DNA of 64,000 nucleotides from Antedon mediterranea (GCF_964355755.1 NC_092677.1:19812101-19876100), one strand, 5' to 3'; positions 13,301 through 25,832 are shown, numbered from the stretch's first letter. Translations and numbers: made by a program. Notes: generated from the letters alone by a model not told the origin.

Positions 13301-16300
13301 TTCTTCAACTTTTGATTCATTTAAAATTAATTTTAAAAGTCAAACAATTATTTAGCAAATTTCAGGATACAATGCACTATGTAAATGTTTTATTTTTATT
13401 GTTATTGTTACATAAATTCAATATTCATTTATTTTTAGACAGATGGTGTTCATAGTAGAGATAATGTCCAGTGGCATAGCCAAAACAAAGGTATGTATGA
13501 ATACTTAATTCAATTAAGATGCTCCTTAATTTCACATTTCACAGAAATTACTGATACCGTATATTGTCTATTAAGCGCCTGGGGTTGTACTTTTTTTTTA
13601 AAGTGGGGATTTATTAAAGGTGAATTTTAACACCCAATATTACATAACCTAGTTGCTATAAAGCAGTTGAAGTTCTTTATTGCTGAGGAACAAGTTAATG
13701 TCCAAGCTATCTCTAATCCTCCTGTTTTCTAGTTATTTGAACAGCAATAAATCAATTGTTCTATGAAATGGAGTGAAATATCTATGAGAGTTCTCTTGAA
13801 GTAAATGTCCTATCAAAAAGTGTGGCTCTACAAAAACAATAGGGAATTCGCTTAAAAAAAATATTTGTTCATTTGATTTTGATTTTATTTGATTTTCTTG
13901 TTGATTTAGCTTCATTGTTAGATTATTTATAGCAATTATCTTGATACAGATAACATATTAAGACTGATATAAACTCAAACACATATTAATTAAAACTTCA
14001 TGCACACAGGAACCTTGATCCCTGCAGGAGTCTGGTTTCTTTCACTATTCCTCATTCTTTCTAACATTTTTGTCCACAGCGTTTCTCTAAAACATAGTAC
14101 TTGGTCAACTTTTTTATGACTTCAGCCTAGCTGTTTTTTTTCTGATGGCTAGCCCAGCTGTTATCTAGCCTGATTATTTTTATTTAGTTAATAAAAACAT
14201 TGTCGAAAGGTTATTAATTAATTGAAAAAGACAATATACTCATACTGTATTTTTAATTGTTATACAATATTCTTAGAAACAATGTCAGAAGCAGTAAAAA
14301 TCTTGAAGCCAGATTATCTTTTACATGCTATTAAAGAACATAACATAGACCAAGGTATCATATTCTGCAGAACTAAGGTAGACTGTGATAATGTGGAAAG
14401 ATTTTTAACTGTGCATGGCGGAGGTAAGTTTTTATTTTGTGACCCTATTTTAATGCCATGGAGTTGCAGTCACCGAGTGGTTAGGATACTTGATAATATC
14501 GTACATAAAAACCTGGGTTCAATTTCTGAACAACTCCCGGTCCACTCAGGTGTAAATGAGTACTTGGTTGAAAAAAGTGGGAGGATAAGGTTATGTTGAA
14601 TTCTACTCGCAGTCAATACAAGTCTTAGCTTTACATTTTACTTTAATGGCAGTCTTGCAATTAACATTAAAAGAGAATCCCAAGAAATGTTGGAAGAGAA
14701 ATCATGTACTGGTAACTACGAGATACAGTGTACAATCCCTTTATATTGAATTGAAAATATCTTTTTTTGCCTTATAATTAAATAGAAATTAAGAAATAAT
14801 TTATCTATAAATTGGCAGTCTAGTTTAATATACATTTTATTATTTAGGCCCAAGACCTAGAGATGTGAATAGCAAATTCTCTTGTGTTTGTCTTCATGGG
14901 GACCGTAGCCAGCAAGAAAGGAGAGAAAATTTGAAAAGATTTAAGGTAAATTAAGGGTGTTTTTTTTTTCAGTTTTCTAAATACACTGTAACTACATCTA
15001 AACTAATTTTCATTTCAGAGTTTATACAATATAACATTTCATATAAACAGTAGACAGAATACAAATTCTTAAATAATATTGACAGTAGTATAATATTGTA
15101 AATAAACACTAGTAAAATTAGTGTTTCCAAAAAAGAAAAATATGGTTGAGAATGTCTTGATGTTTCACTAAAAGCTAAATCAAGTTCATTAGCCTGCTAG
15201 CCTATAATCACTGATAATGCTCTCAAGCAGCCAATTGATAATTGATATTGGAGATATTGGTTGGAGATCATTTTTTATAGTTTACATTTGGGAATAGGCT
15301 AACAGTAAAAATTGCCGTTATGTTCAGATCCATGGAGTTATGCTTTTGTGTCGCAATCAATGTCATATTATAATTATTGTAGTAACAACAAAGTGTTCAT
15401 ATTTGCTTAACTAACGCTTTCATTAGAAACTGAAGTGTCACCGAACATCGGGTATGCAGGAGTAAATTTGATTGGTTAAATGTCTGACATACATACCATC
15501 TGTACTAAATACTACTAAATTCACGTTGCGCAATTGTAAACGTCTTTGAAAAATATTAGCTGCACAACTTTACTTGAATGACGATTTGTTGAGAAAGTTA
15601 CAAAATGTTATGTTGGCAAGTTTCAGAGATATGCGAGATACAAAATATATAGAAAGAAAAGAAGAAGATGATCTTTGACAATCACAAAGGTTATCCACAA
15701 CTTTGGGAATAACCAATATAATTTAAACTTTGCGGATAACCAATATAATTTAAACATATTGGCACAATCATTTTGTTGATACAAATCTTTGCGATCTACA
15801 GAGTTTGACAGCAAAGCGTTCTTCAGCTAATTTGTTTACTCATATTTTTTTTTTATGTATTATTACCACGTTCCTTTAATTGACATAAATTTGGATTCCA
15901 CGTAATAACATTATGGACAAAACGCCTTAAAGGGGAACCGAGTTGATACATTTTAGAGTTACGTACTGTAAACATGTATAAAATTAAAGGTAACAACTGT
16001 TTTTGTTACAAAATGTGTTTTCATTAATTAATAATAAACAGTTATCAGGTAATTAGCAAAGAAGACATCTGATTGGATAAGGACTTTATGACGTCTGGAA
16101 AAGTCCTCACAATTCAACACAATCTTAATCACGATGATACACATGCAGTATGCTGGTATAATCGAGAAATAGAAAATGTTGTCTATTGTTAGTAAAACGC
16201 TTTATTTAAGAATGGCACATTTTCAGTGCATGCAGCATGCATACTCGATGTTTGGCATTAGGAGCAGTTAATACGCATTTACACCATTCATTATCTCCTG

Positions 16301-19300
16301 TCTTGTCATCCAAAATTATTGTTATCGTCACTTTTATCCTCTTAATGACTTAGAAATGTTCGTTCAGGCTCAAATAAGAACCTTACTTGTGGCTGACCTG
16401 CAGTTTGAATCGCAACCTCAGCATGTAAACAATGCTGTAGACCTTTGATTATGTTACATGTTGTAGCGCTCTCTATCATTCAATTTTTTAATTTCTTTGT
16501 TAATTAGTGAAAATAAAATAAAATATGGTCGCATAACGATAGTCAATATGTCCAAGTATATTCAGATTAGGTTTATTTTCACTTGAGGTCCCCTTTAATG
16601 GGAGTTTAACCTGCTCATTGTAAAGTTACTCGCCGATGTATACTGTTAAAATCCAGTACATCATTCGCTCTGGTCGGTTTCTTGACTAACTGCTTGAGAA
16701 GGTATTTGATTAACCCATAGTCCTTTATTCGGTTGAAGTTCCCTTATAGTTTATACTAAAGTTGTATTTTGATGTGTTTAACAGTTGTAGTTCATACTCT
16801 TAATTATGTGACATGACATGTCCCAATTGGCACTATCAGGCAGAGGTGAATATCAGATGTGGTAACCTCTTAGGATGGAGTGTAATCCATAAACTTGTGA
16901 TTAATTCATTTTGCAAGTCTGTCAACTCCTTAACAGGGACTTCACTGACATACAGTATACAAATTCCTTCAAGATTTACCAATGCAATCCTGTCGAAAAA
17001 AAGCTGATACCTTCCAGAGCGTAAAGGTTATTTGCTAAATAAGGTTCGAGGTGGAACTCAGTTTTAGCAATAATATTTGAGGACTAGCAGTTACCCGTCC
17101 AAAGTAATATAGTACAATCCAGTACACTCTTCCCTGGTACATTGCAGAATACACAAATCTGTATATGGATGTATAGTGCAGAGGTACATTATACAGTGCC
17201 ATTTATATTAGAATTTATAATAGGCATACAGTACTGTATTTGTCTTTATATTTCAGTGTCTCTTTTGTTTTAATTTCAAAAGCAAGCAATTTGAAATAGA
17301 AAATCATCGCAAGTGATGTATTAGTATTCACTGTAAAATGAATGTTTGAAAAACATGCAGTCACAAAAGAGAAACCGAATCTTGTTGCTATATTAATTTT
17401 TAATTAAAGATTAAAGTGACTTAGTTGAATCTGGTTGATATTCTTGCAGTCTCCTGTTGTTCAGTTGAATTTCTTAATTTTTGTTTAGTTTGTCTTTAAG
17501 ATGAATGTGTAGGCCTAATTAGAAAGTATTAGGCCTAGTAAATATGATTTATACTTGTTTGTACCTCCCTTCTTAAAGGCCTACACCCCTTGAAAATATA
17601 TTACATAAAACGAACAATTAAAAATCCACAAAAAATAACAAAGCATAATGTTAGCATAATAATGTAGGCCTACTCCAGAATTTGACATATCTGAAAACAC
17701 TACCGAGCGGGAGCTAATGTCTTCTTAGGCCCGTCACACCTGGACCGAATCATCCCGCATTCATCAATTATTGCCTATTATAGCAGCTTAGGAATAGTAA
17801 TTAGTAAGAAAAATAACCTCGCCTAGGGTGCTGGTAAACTCGGGGCCCTAAACCGTCTCAGCCAAAGTCAACTCGGCCCCAAGTCAAGTCACCCTCAAGT
17901 CAAGTCACCGTCAAGCCAACTCGGCCTCACGTCATCCCGGCCTCAAGCCAACTCGGCCAAATACCAATCGGTCAACTCGGCCCCATTAAAGTATAGAATG
18001 CAAAAAGTGCTATTAGTTAATATTATAATGGCAGGATTAGTAAGGCATGGGCATACAAAATAAAACAACAAATTCAATATAAAATTTGTTTTCGTTTAAT
18101 TGATAGGTAGGTTGATACTGTAGATATTTAAGAAGTGCTTAAGCAAATAACTTAATCTTATTTATCAAACCGTCTTAGCAGAAATATTGTCTTTTAAATT
18201 TCACTTGGCGCATTTGCAAAATTGAGGCCAGCAAATTATGTCTTAAGACAAAAAATGGCGGCGCTATAACATTTTATATCCGCATTTTCACTCCCAACAA
18301 GAGTGGGCGCATTCGGGCTACTATGCTTTTATTACTTGAAATAGAGAAATAACATAAAATTCTCTCTAAACTCAAATCAAATCAACATTTATTCATTTGT
18401 ATCAATGACAGCGACCCTTAGCAACTGATACAGCAATAGGATAGTCAAATGGGTCACACAAATCCCGAAATATTCTTTTGCTCGTCTAATTTCATTTGCT
18501 CGTTTCATTTCATCTTACTGAAGATTGATATCTTTATTAGTGTCTGTGATACCGCGGAACATTCAACATTCGTGTTGTCAAAAAAGACATTTTCTGTTTC
18601 AGAAATGAGATAACATGACATTTTTTATCTGGAGGCTGGGTATTCGATTTAAAATAAAATTAAGCAAATATTTTTGTTTAGTATTATAAATAAATCTGGC
18701 TTAAGAATGTTATGACGATTTTTTTGCTAAGCAAGTTTGATCAATCAGGCCCCAATTTGAGAAATATGTTGTTCAAAACAGCACTGATTCACCATCCAAC
18801 ACAATTGCAGCATTGTGTTTATGGCTGTATTTAGGAATGTAGAATGTATTTAGGAATATGGACGTCTATGTCCACTGACTGTTGAAAAGGTATAGTAGTT
18901 CAACTAATCAGGTCACTCATCAATAATAAAAGAGGCATTAAATAGGAGATTGTATGCTTGGCGCAAAAACTAATCTTCCCAATTTCATGCTATGAATATG
19001 AAACAACAGGTCAATGCATTTGAAGTATGTTGTGTTGGCAAAGAATGCTACACATCACTTGGAATATGAAAAGAACTAATGCCAGTATACTACAAGAAGT
19101 AAACACAAAGGCCCTTTTTTAATGAAACAACAAACAAAAAAACAAAAATCAACTCAATAACACTGTCATATTTTGGACAAATTGCTAGAAGAGACAGTAC
19201 TTCTCAGGACAAATCTCAGAGACCAGGACGTCCTACTGTAAGTCAAGATGGTTTGACAGAATTAACAACCTCCACATATAATATGTTAACTAACTGAAGA

Positions 19301-22300
19301 CCAACCTACTTGACAATGAGCCGTACATGACGAAATCGAATAAATGATGTCCACTGAAATTTCACCAATTTTTTTTTTAGCATGTCAAGTAAAAATTCAA
19401 TGCATCTAAGTTTCCCTTTAAAAAAATGCAAACCATGATATTTCAGGTTTTTAAAACCGCAAGGAAGTAATGTATACTACAATATGCAGTGTTTCTTAAT
19501 TAAAAAAATAGTATTTCACATAAAAATTCTCTATATGACTTCTTGTAATCCTCTGAATTTTCAATGGTATGTACAGTAATAGTATTTTGTTTTTTTATAT
19601 AGAATTTTGAAGTAGGATTACTTATATGCACTGATGTGGCAGCGAGAGGCATAGATATCAGTGGTGTTCCATACGGTAAGATAGCCATAGCAAATCAATA
19701 TGAGTAATGTTTCTGAAAAGAATAGAGAAGCTTCAAATATAAAATGGTAATAAAATTAAAGATTGCAAATTAATTAATATAATAGAGATGAATGTAAATA
19801 TTTGTGTATCACTTCTTAATCGGAGCATCAACATCATTGCACAAAGTTAGCATTTTTTATTTTAAGTAAAATTTGACGTGTTGTAAAACATTAAACCATG
19901 TCATTTTTTGTCTTAAATTTATGTTTTATGCTTAATTATGATAAAAAGGGAAAAACAATGCACTACCTATGTAGCTCAAGTCAAATGTCGTCTCGTGGAT
20001 GGTCTTAGATTTAGGCTAGAAGCTTAGTCTAGCTGGTAAACAGTGGTAACGTGCGAACATCACCCACTTTCTATAGTCCTGCATTAATTGTCTTTTTCAG
20101 TATATCGCTGGGTGGTGTAGAATTTATTTTATGCCTGTGATGTCGGACTTAACATTAAGAACATACTTCCAGATCGTTAAAATTATTCCATTGACTCAAA
20201 ATTTAAAGGACAACTTTACCGAGAACCATATAAGGGACATATGATTCCAGAACAATTGCAAGATTTACAATACACGCGCATACACATTGCTGTGCTTAGC
20301 AAAATATATCTCATGAGTTTTCACTGTTGTTAACATACAAGAGAAGGTTCATTTCAATTGCTATTTAAAAAGTGTGGTACTAGAAATTTAAGCCAAAATA
20401 TAAGCAAAAAAAATGTTACGCAATTGGGAATCAAAATCGTTTCAAAATTTTCCAACTTTTTCGGGCCATGTGCGCATTTTGTGACATACAACGCAAAAGT
20501 AATATAAAAAGTTCATTTATACAGTTGATATTGTGATAAATTGCTTCATTTTCATGAACTCTAAATGTCAAATAACGACACATGTGCACGTAAAAGTTAG
20601 ATAATTGTGCACTCTCCAATTTAATGAAAATTTGTGTAAAAACATACCTACTTTGAATTTAAGGTTTAGCTCCTCAGAATGCACGGTGACCCCAAATTTT
20701 TAGTCGCGTACAACGCAACTCTACAGCTCATAATGTCGGTCGGTAAACACTAACTTAAGCACACGACTGCAGCCATGTATATGGCCTTGTTTAAACTTAT
20801 TATGGAAGCCAATAAGTTGTAGATATGAATTCATGTACATATTAGATATACAAGATGGTATGATGTTATCATTTGGCCACCTGATTTAGAAAGTAGGTTT
20901 TTTCCCCATTTGTCATAAGCAAACATATTCTACAGAACGAATCTCCAGTTATCTCTCTTTGAATTGCCACTGTTTTCATTTTGACAATGTTATCACGCCT
21001 AACAATTTGAATAATGTTGGTCGTGTAATTTCACCTACACTGTATATTTGGATATCTTACAGCTCTTCAGGTTTATAAGTTACGAAAGCAAAAGTCCCTA
21101 CACAAAAAATAGAGATAAAAATGATAATAATAATAGTGCATATTAATGCACACCATATGACCCACAATCGTCCAATCAAATGACAGGAATTTATTTAGGT
21201 TTTATATAAAAGCATATAATGCAATAGGTCATAGGATTGCGATCATATATATAAACGTACATGCAGTAAAATTATAAAAATGATCACCTATAATTCATGA
21301 CAAATTAAATTCTAGTATTATTTGTATCTTTATTGAGATCCAGTCACTGATACCCACAGCATTTTCGTTATTTCAGTAATTTGACTTTGGATTTATATAC
21401 ATTATATTATTTGTTTGTTTTAGTAATCAATGTTACGATGCCAGATGAAAAACAAAACTATGTTCATCGCATTGGTAGAGTTGGACGAGCTTACAGGTAT
21501 AGCTATTTATTATATTGTCTCCTAAATTTTATCTTTTTAAATTTGTTATTTAATATGCCATTTTGTGCCTTTTTGTTGTCACCAACTGAAAACTACATAA
21601 ATATATTTCATTAAAAAACTTACTGTTTAGCCTAAACTTTAGACTAGTTAATACGGGGCTTAATCATTTTAGTTTTGGAAATCTGATCTGTGATTGCTCT
21701 TGTTTCTATTGTTTTTTAAATCTAACATATAAAATGTTAAATTTGAGTCAAAATAGTATTTGTTAATTCATAATATAGGATGCCTAAAGCTGAGTGATGT
21801 TGCTATTTTGTGTGCCTATTGAATTGTGTATAATTCATCATGTACATGGTTTCTAACTTTCAGAATGGGCTTAGCTATTTCTCTAGTGTCATCTGTTCCT
21901 GAAAAGGTATTAATTTTTTGCCCTTAGTATGGGCTTTAATATGCAAATTGGTAATTGTTTTTGTAGTTTTTTGCATCTCTACGTTCATTTTGTATTGGTG
22001 AAAAGGAATAACTCAAATAATTCCTTCTTGATTTCCTTTCTCTACCCAAACAACAAGCAAGAAAGAATAATAAATGTGTTGTATGTGTGGCAGAAATATA
22101 AAAGTTCTGTAATGAAAATTCTTTTGACTTGTTTTTTTATTTCTCTGTTGCAGTTTATTAATAAATTAACATTGTCATATATGTGTGCACATAACTGATT
22201 GGAATGATCTATATCGCCATAGAACTGCAAAGCTTCCAAGGGGCTTAGCCTTGGCAGCCCACAGCCCATGGTTGCTTGTTTCACTCGCAAAATATTCACT

Positions 22301-23516
22301 TACCCCTTGATTTCATCGCTGACTGTGCTCCTGAGAATTTCTGAACACATTTTACTTTGTACAATTGTTCTTCAATATTTCAAACATATATTATCACAAG
22401 ACTATGCTAGAAGAAAGCTAAAACATTTAGGATACATAGATTTGTACTTTTGTGAAACTTTTAATAACTGAAATGTTTGTAAAAAAGTAGTTGTGCCTCT
22501 ATTTCATAATAACTATTATGCAAAGATATGAAAACAAAAATATAATATTAGTCACTAGAAGATATCATTTAAAATAAAATGTCTAATACAATTAAAAACA
22601 GGTTTGGTACCACTCGTGCCCAAGCAGAGGTAAGAACTGTAATAACACATGACTCAAAACTGATAATGGTTGTTGCATATGGTACAATGAAATGCAGGTA
22701 TGTTAATTTATTGCTAATGTTACTAATTATCTTCAATTCATTTTCACTTTTTAACAGATAAAATCCTCTTTGGAAGTTCTCTTACTATGCTAATTCTTAA
22801 TTCTGGTCTGTCCATCTCCTACTGTACACTATAAACTTTCCATAATCATTTTATTCAACCTTATTCTGACCTTTCTCTGTACAAACATTGTAGTTTATTA
22901 TATGTTCAGGATTGAATAGTGTTTTAGCAATATTGATTTAAAAGCCAGAATCATTTTGGCATAATTATTAATATTATTATAATTTGGGACAAAAAAAATG
23001 TTATAAATAGAGTAATATTGAATATTGATTGTGTTTATAGTATCTAGGTGACATAGAAGAACATCTTGGTGTAACCATTGACACTGTGGACAAAGACATG
23101 AAGTTACCAATTAATGAGTTTGATGGAAAAGTCACCTATGGACAGAAAAACCTAAAAAAAGGTAAAGTATACATTACAAATCATTTGATCACATGATTGA
23201 TGGTCATCAAATCCATATTTCTAAAGCTTGCTTCAACATGATTGGACTATTTTTCAAAATTTTCACAAGATTCATATTTATATTCATTCTAATGGAAAAG
23301 TTAAACAAAAAATGACCAGAAATACCTGTTTTGACTTTTGACAATAAATTTTGATTATCTTTCTCATTTTTATTAAATTTCCTCCTTTTTTTAGGTGGAA
23401 CCTACAAAGGTCACGTTAACATCCTGGCCCCTTCAGTCAAAGAACTGGCATCATTAGAGAAGCAAGCACAGTCATCTTTCTTGAAATTCACTTCTTTAAA
23501 AAATACATTGGCATGA
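1346..23516 (+). CDS. DDX1: DDX1-type ATP-dependent DEAD-box RNA helicase, 5' partial, with an in-frame TGA
   Basis: RNA helicase that unwinds RNA and acts in the tRNA-ligase complex and RNA granules (family knowledge). Exons read from splice sites and frame: 1346-1418, 2046-2122, 2944-2994, 3165-3228, 4881-4942, 5929-5952, 6225-6277, 7128-7188, 7679-7750, 8449-8475, 9964-10104, 11479-11553, 12434-12493, 13439-13490, 14277-14423, 14848-14945, 19603-19675, 21424-21496, 21864-21906, 22602-22697, 23041-23161, 23395-23516; phases all fit. The first exons encode the end of the SPRY insert ([19 protein letters not shown]), the feature that marks DDX1 within the DEAD-box family. Then come motif Ia [44 protein letters not shown] and HRIGRVGRA, and the conserved C-terminal region ([21 protein letters not shown]). 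The N-terminus and Walker A are left of the window; about 555 codons are present, against about 740 in vertebrates. A TGA at 22650-22652 replaces an expected Arg, so the gene is either a nonsense allele or carries a sequence error. Introns with this much order argue against a processed pseudogene. Confidence 0.95.
3301..3460. repeat. Long foldback hairpin
   Basis: The arms 3301-3372 and 3386-3460 are near-perfect inverted repeats (GGTTATATCAAC against GTTGATATAACC) around a 13-base loop, GAGGCAAAGCCGA. It lies inside a DDX1 intron and would form a strong stem in the RNA. Confidence 0.85.
3463..3600. mobile_element. Small MITE-like element next to the hairpin
   Basis: The ends TTATATAACATCTAAATA and TATATAGGTGTTATATAA are imperfect inverted repeats. 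The right part (GACCCACATTCATCCAATC...) recurs at 21142-21200, and the tip also near 5690, so this is a dispersed family. Confidence 0.6.
3800..4720 (-). mobile_element. LINE reverse-transcriptase remnant (CR1/Jockey-like)
   Basis: The minus strand encodes LDYSRAFD, a stop, then [38 protein letters not shown] (degraded from YADD) and, further on, [18 protein letters not shown]. Stops and frameshifts show it is dead. Confidence 0.85.
5290..5645 (+). mobile_element. tRNA-SINE-1 copy
   Basis: Shares about 250 bases with the reverse of 8832-9142 (GTTCGAGGCTCACT..., CCATGGTTCTGGT, GTGCACTTTAA, TACATCTTTCGA). The tRNA-like head is near 5330-5410. Confidence 0.7.
6364..6665 (-). mobile_element. LINE C-terminal fragment
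   Basis: The minus strand reads [20 protein letters not shown], the typical region after the RT domain of non-LTR elements (IRPILEY..VVW). The sequence around it decays into unrelated frames. Confidence 0.6.
6982..7001. repeat. (TGAT)n microsatellite
   Basis: About five copies of a 4-base unit lie in a DDX1 intron. Confidence 0.8.
8565..8831 (-). mobile_element. LINE C-terminal region, part 2, with tail
   Basis: The minus strand continues the ORF with [20 protein letters not shown] and ends in an (AAAT)n tail at 8570-8583, a common LINE 3' end. Confidence 0.7.
8832..9142 (-). mobile_element. tRNA-SINE-1 inserted in a LINE
   Basis: On the minus strand the head has the A-box-like TGGCCGAGCGGTTAAGAC and the B-box-like GGGTTCGAGGCT, followed by a body shared with 5290-5645. 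LINE coding sequence continues on both sides, which dates the insertion after the LINE. Confidence 0.8.
9143..9720 (-). mobile_element. LINE C-terminal region, part 1
   Basis: The minus-strand frame of about 137 codons has [31 protein letters not shown] and [12 protein letters not shown], typical of the region after RT in CR1-like elements. It stops where the SINE at 8832-9142 is inserted and goes on beyond it. A 20-base direct duplication (ACTCCCAGATATCTATACTA) lies at 9636-9676. Confidence 0.8.
10377..10968 (+). mobile_element. MITE-A copy
   Basis: Inverted ends AAAGACCCATTCCCTACA and TGTAGGGAATGAGTCTTT; TTAA is kept on the right but mutated on the left. The interior matches 34518-35047 and 58647-59280 (e.g. 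GGCCTAGCTGGTAAACATCG). The 70 bases past the right end (10969-11042) also match the DSEL intron copy. Confidence 0.85.
11210..11460 (-). mobile_element. Penelope-like element fragment (GIY-YIG endonuclease)
   Basis: The minus strand reads [21 protein letters not shown], the zinc-finger-like cysteines plus YIGET..RHL of the GIY-YIG domain in Penelope elements. It abuts the splice acceptor of DDX1 exon 11479-11553. Confidence 0.75.
14464..14640 (+). mobile_element. tRNA-SINE-2 copy
   Basis: Head GAGTTGCAGTCACCGAGTGG with CTGGGTTCAATT, followed by GTCCACTCAGGTGTAAATGA, all shared with 54403-54640. It lies just past the donor of a DDX1 exon. Confidence 0.75.
14946..18980. other. Large DDX1 intron, mostly unassigned
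   Basis: Apart from the degenerate tandem tract at 17865-17990, no coding likeness or known repeat is recognised. TAGGCCTA-type words cluster at 17500-17830. Confidence 0.5.
17865..17990. repeat. Degenerate tandem repeat (CAAGTCAACTCGGCC-like)
   Basis: About eight imperfect copies of a 14-17-base unit of the type TCAAGCCAACTCGGCC, GC-richer than its surroundings. Confidence 0.75.
18985..19330 (+). mobile_element. RTE/Jockey-type LINE C-terminal fragment
   Basis: Frames read [20 protein letters not shown] and then [12 protein letters not shown] with RPGRPTV, the classic end of many LINE polyproteins (YFGHIARRD...GRPR). Stops and a frameshift separate the two parts. Confidence 0.7.
19881..20120 (+). 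mobile_element. MITE-A, truncated copy
   Basis: Matches the interior of MITE-A (AAACATTAAACCATGTCATT..., GCTGGTAAACAGTGGTAACG) but lacks both TTAA ends. Confidence 0.7.
21142..21200. repeat. Copy of the 3463-3600 element's right half
   Basis: The words CACACCATATGACCCAC and AATCAAATGACAGGAATTTA match 3540-3590. Confidence 0.7.
21331..21408 (+). repeat. Penelope-LTR-like repeat segment
   Basis: About 75 bases (GAGATCCAGTCACTGATACC...) match 50957-51030, which follows a hammerhead-like motif. It ends about 15 bases before a DDX1 splice acceptor. Confidence 0.7.
22602..22697 (+). other. DDX1: DDX1 exon carrying an in-frame TGA stop
   Basis: The exon reads [16 protein letters not shown], then TGA (22650-22652), then [15 protein letters not shown], in the same frame as the exons on both sides. 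Vertebrate DDX1 has NTRLK here, so the stop sits exactly on a conserved Arg and is one C-to-T step from CGA. The exon is 96 bases (phase 0 to 0), so skipping it keeps frame. Another donor at 22630 (AGAG|GTAAGA) would shift frame and stop soon after. Confidence 0.85.
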
Positions 23517-23708
23517 ATTAATTGTTTAAGAGAACTGTTTTAAGGATATTCACTAACAGAAAGTATTTATTGAATAAGTTGGTTTGATTAATTCCAAATG
23601 TACTTTATGTGGCCATTTGTCAATTTATTATACATTGCTATTTGTGTGGTACCACTGTAGACCAAAGAACACAAATTGTAAGCCAAAAACCTACTAATAT
23701 AAACTGTT

Positions 23709-23760
23709 GTTAAGCATATAGAGCATATAGAGCATATAGAGCATATAGAGCATATAGAGC
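23709..23760. repeat. 9-base minisatellite (AGCATATAG)
   Basis: Five to six exact copies in the likely 3'UTR of DDX1. Confidence 0.9.
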
Positions 23761-23871
23761 AATTAGTCATGGATTTGTATAACACAGAAGATTTTTTGTT
23801 TCCATACAGTAGCCATTTACATTTAATAGAAGAAGAAAAAGAGTTATTATCAGAGTTTGTTATTGTCATAT

Positions 23872-23877
23872 ATTAAA
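23872..23877 (+). terminator. Possible DDX1 polyadenylation signal
   Basis: ATTAAA lies about 355 bases past the DDX1 stop. A canonical AATAAA also occurs near 24047. Neither can be confirmed from sequence alone. Confidence 0.25.
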
Positions 23878-24449
23878 CTTAATAGTGAACCCTCTGGTTA
23901 TCAGAATGTATTACTGGTTTTTGTGTATTATTAGTTATCCGCACTTTGGCGCTGATGCAAATGTAATTGCAAGAGCGCCATAACCAACCATCGCTGTCGC
24001 AAAGCAAACAATTATTTGGAGAGAAAAAATAAAAATTGAAAATAAAACTGGTTACTCCGCACACAGGCATCTCAATCTTCTTCAGTCTTGGACATTAACA
24101 GTCGAACTATAATGAAGAATACAGGCCTTGTAAATGAAATGCTATAGAACCAGGTTCCCTATATTGTTACCCTTAATTTGCATATTTCAGTTGATTTGCA
24201 TATTTCAGCTAACTAGCTCCTTCAGAATGGCAAGAGGTTGTGGGGTCGATCGCCTGTGTGTTTTTTTCTACATTTGTTAGTTAGCAGCATTACTCAAGTT
24301 ATTGGCAGATCTTTACCAAATTTAAACCACAGATTGGTCATTATTTAAGATTTATCTAGTGGTAAATCCCCGGAAAATGATATGTTGAGCCCCGAACACT
24401 TAAATAAAGTACGATAGCAATCGCTGTCCTTATGTTTTAATTTAATGAT

Positions 24450-25748
24450 TTGTCATGGTCATGTGTCTGAGTTATGTAAAGTTGTAATTGTCCCGATTTT
24501 AAAATCTAAATTAGGTGGTATTACGATTAAAAGCAATTATAGGCCAATAGCTTTAGCTAGTGTAAGGTACTAGAATATTTATTAATTCAATTGTCCGGAG
24601 ATAAGTCATCTGTTTGCGTTTAAATTGGGTCAATCCACAGATACATGTATATGTCTTACAACAAGTTGTTGAATTTTATACGTGGCAAAATAGCCCTGTA
24701 TATGCTTGCTTTCTTGATGCCTCTAAGGCATATGACAGAGTAAATCACTGGACTCTTTTTTAAACAGAAAGATGCCAACCGCAATTGTAAAATTGTTATC
24801 GTGGTAGTATTTGCAGCATCAGTTTTGTACTAAACGGGGAAGATCCATCTCCCGATGGTTCTATTTTAAAAACGGAGTGCGACAGTGCGTAATCATGTCT
24901 ACATTACTGTATAATGTTTACATTGATGATCTGAATGTAGCACTTAGTAGATGTGGTTACGGGTGTAGAACTTCAAATATTGTCCTAAATAATTTATGTT
25001 ATGCTGATGACATGACTAATAGCTCCATCTTTTTATGGGTTAAAAACTATGGTTAAAATATGTGAGCAGTATGGTCTAGAACATGATGATATAATAATAT
25101 ACAACAAAAATCTGTCTGTATAGTTTTTTTTCTCCAAAGAAGAAACATGGTGAAATGGTATCAAATATGCTAAATAATGATATAGGGCCTATTATCTTAC
25201 ATCAATGAAGTGACTTACCTAGGACATAGTTTACGTAATAATTTAGATGATTCTAATGACATTAATCGCCAGTATCAAGCTCTTTGCATTCAAGGTAACA
25301 CTCTAATAGTAGACGTTTGATGTAATAAGGATGTTGAAGGTAATTTGTTCAGGTCGTTTTGTACTAAAATGTACTGTTGTATGTTATGGTGTAACCACAC
25401 TGTAAACATTATTAAATCTCTGGAGGTGTGCTACAACAACTCATTGAGAATGTTGCTTGGCTTACCTAAGCACTGTAGTGCTAGTAACATGTTTGCCACA
25501 AGGACAATTCCCTCTTTCTAGCATGTACGCAAGTGCGTCTATGGTTTTACTTTTAGATTAAGAGTTTTGAATAGTGAAAATGATCTGGTTAGGTGTACTA
25601 CAAAGTATTTGTTACGATATTAAAATCTCTACACTAAGTGGGAAAAAATTCTATTTTATTTAGTTTGATTTCCCGATTTGTATTATTTTTTGTTTTACAG
25701 TATATATGGAATATTTAGCCTGAAATAAAGTGATCAAATCAAATCAAA
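24450..25748 (+). mobile_element. LINE remnant, RT domain to 3' tail
   Basis: Frames read LCKVVIVPILKSKL, NYRPIALASV, CFLDASKAYDRVN, MSTLLYNVYIDDL, NLCYADDM, YLGHSLRNNLDD and SLRMLLGLPKHCSASNMFA in order, with frameshifts and stops. It ends in a (CAAAT)n tail at 25730-25748, a normal LINE 3' end. Confidence 0.88.
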
Positions 25749-25832
25749 TTAGTACGTGGCAATGGCAAAGAATAGGCCACAGTAACGTAACGCTTGGTTG
25801 ATTTTTGTTGTTGCTGTTCGGCCTTTCTCTGT

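Noticed and set aside
22602-22629. Alternative donor at 22630 as a rescue of the DDX1 stop
   Set aside because: It shifts frame into the next exon and reaches a stop within a few codons.
23588-24070. Small minus-strand proteins downstream of DDX1
   Set aside because: One is made by the 9-base minisatellite; the other shows no likeness to any family.
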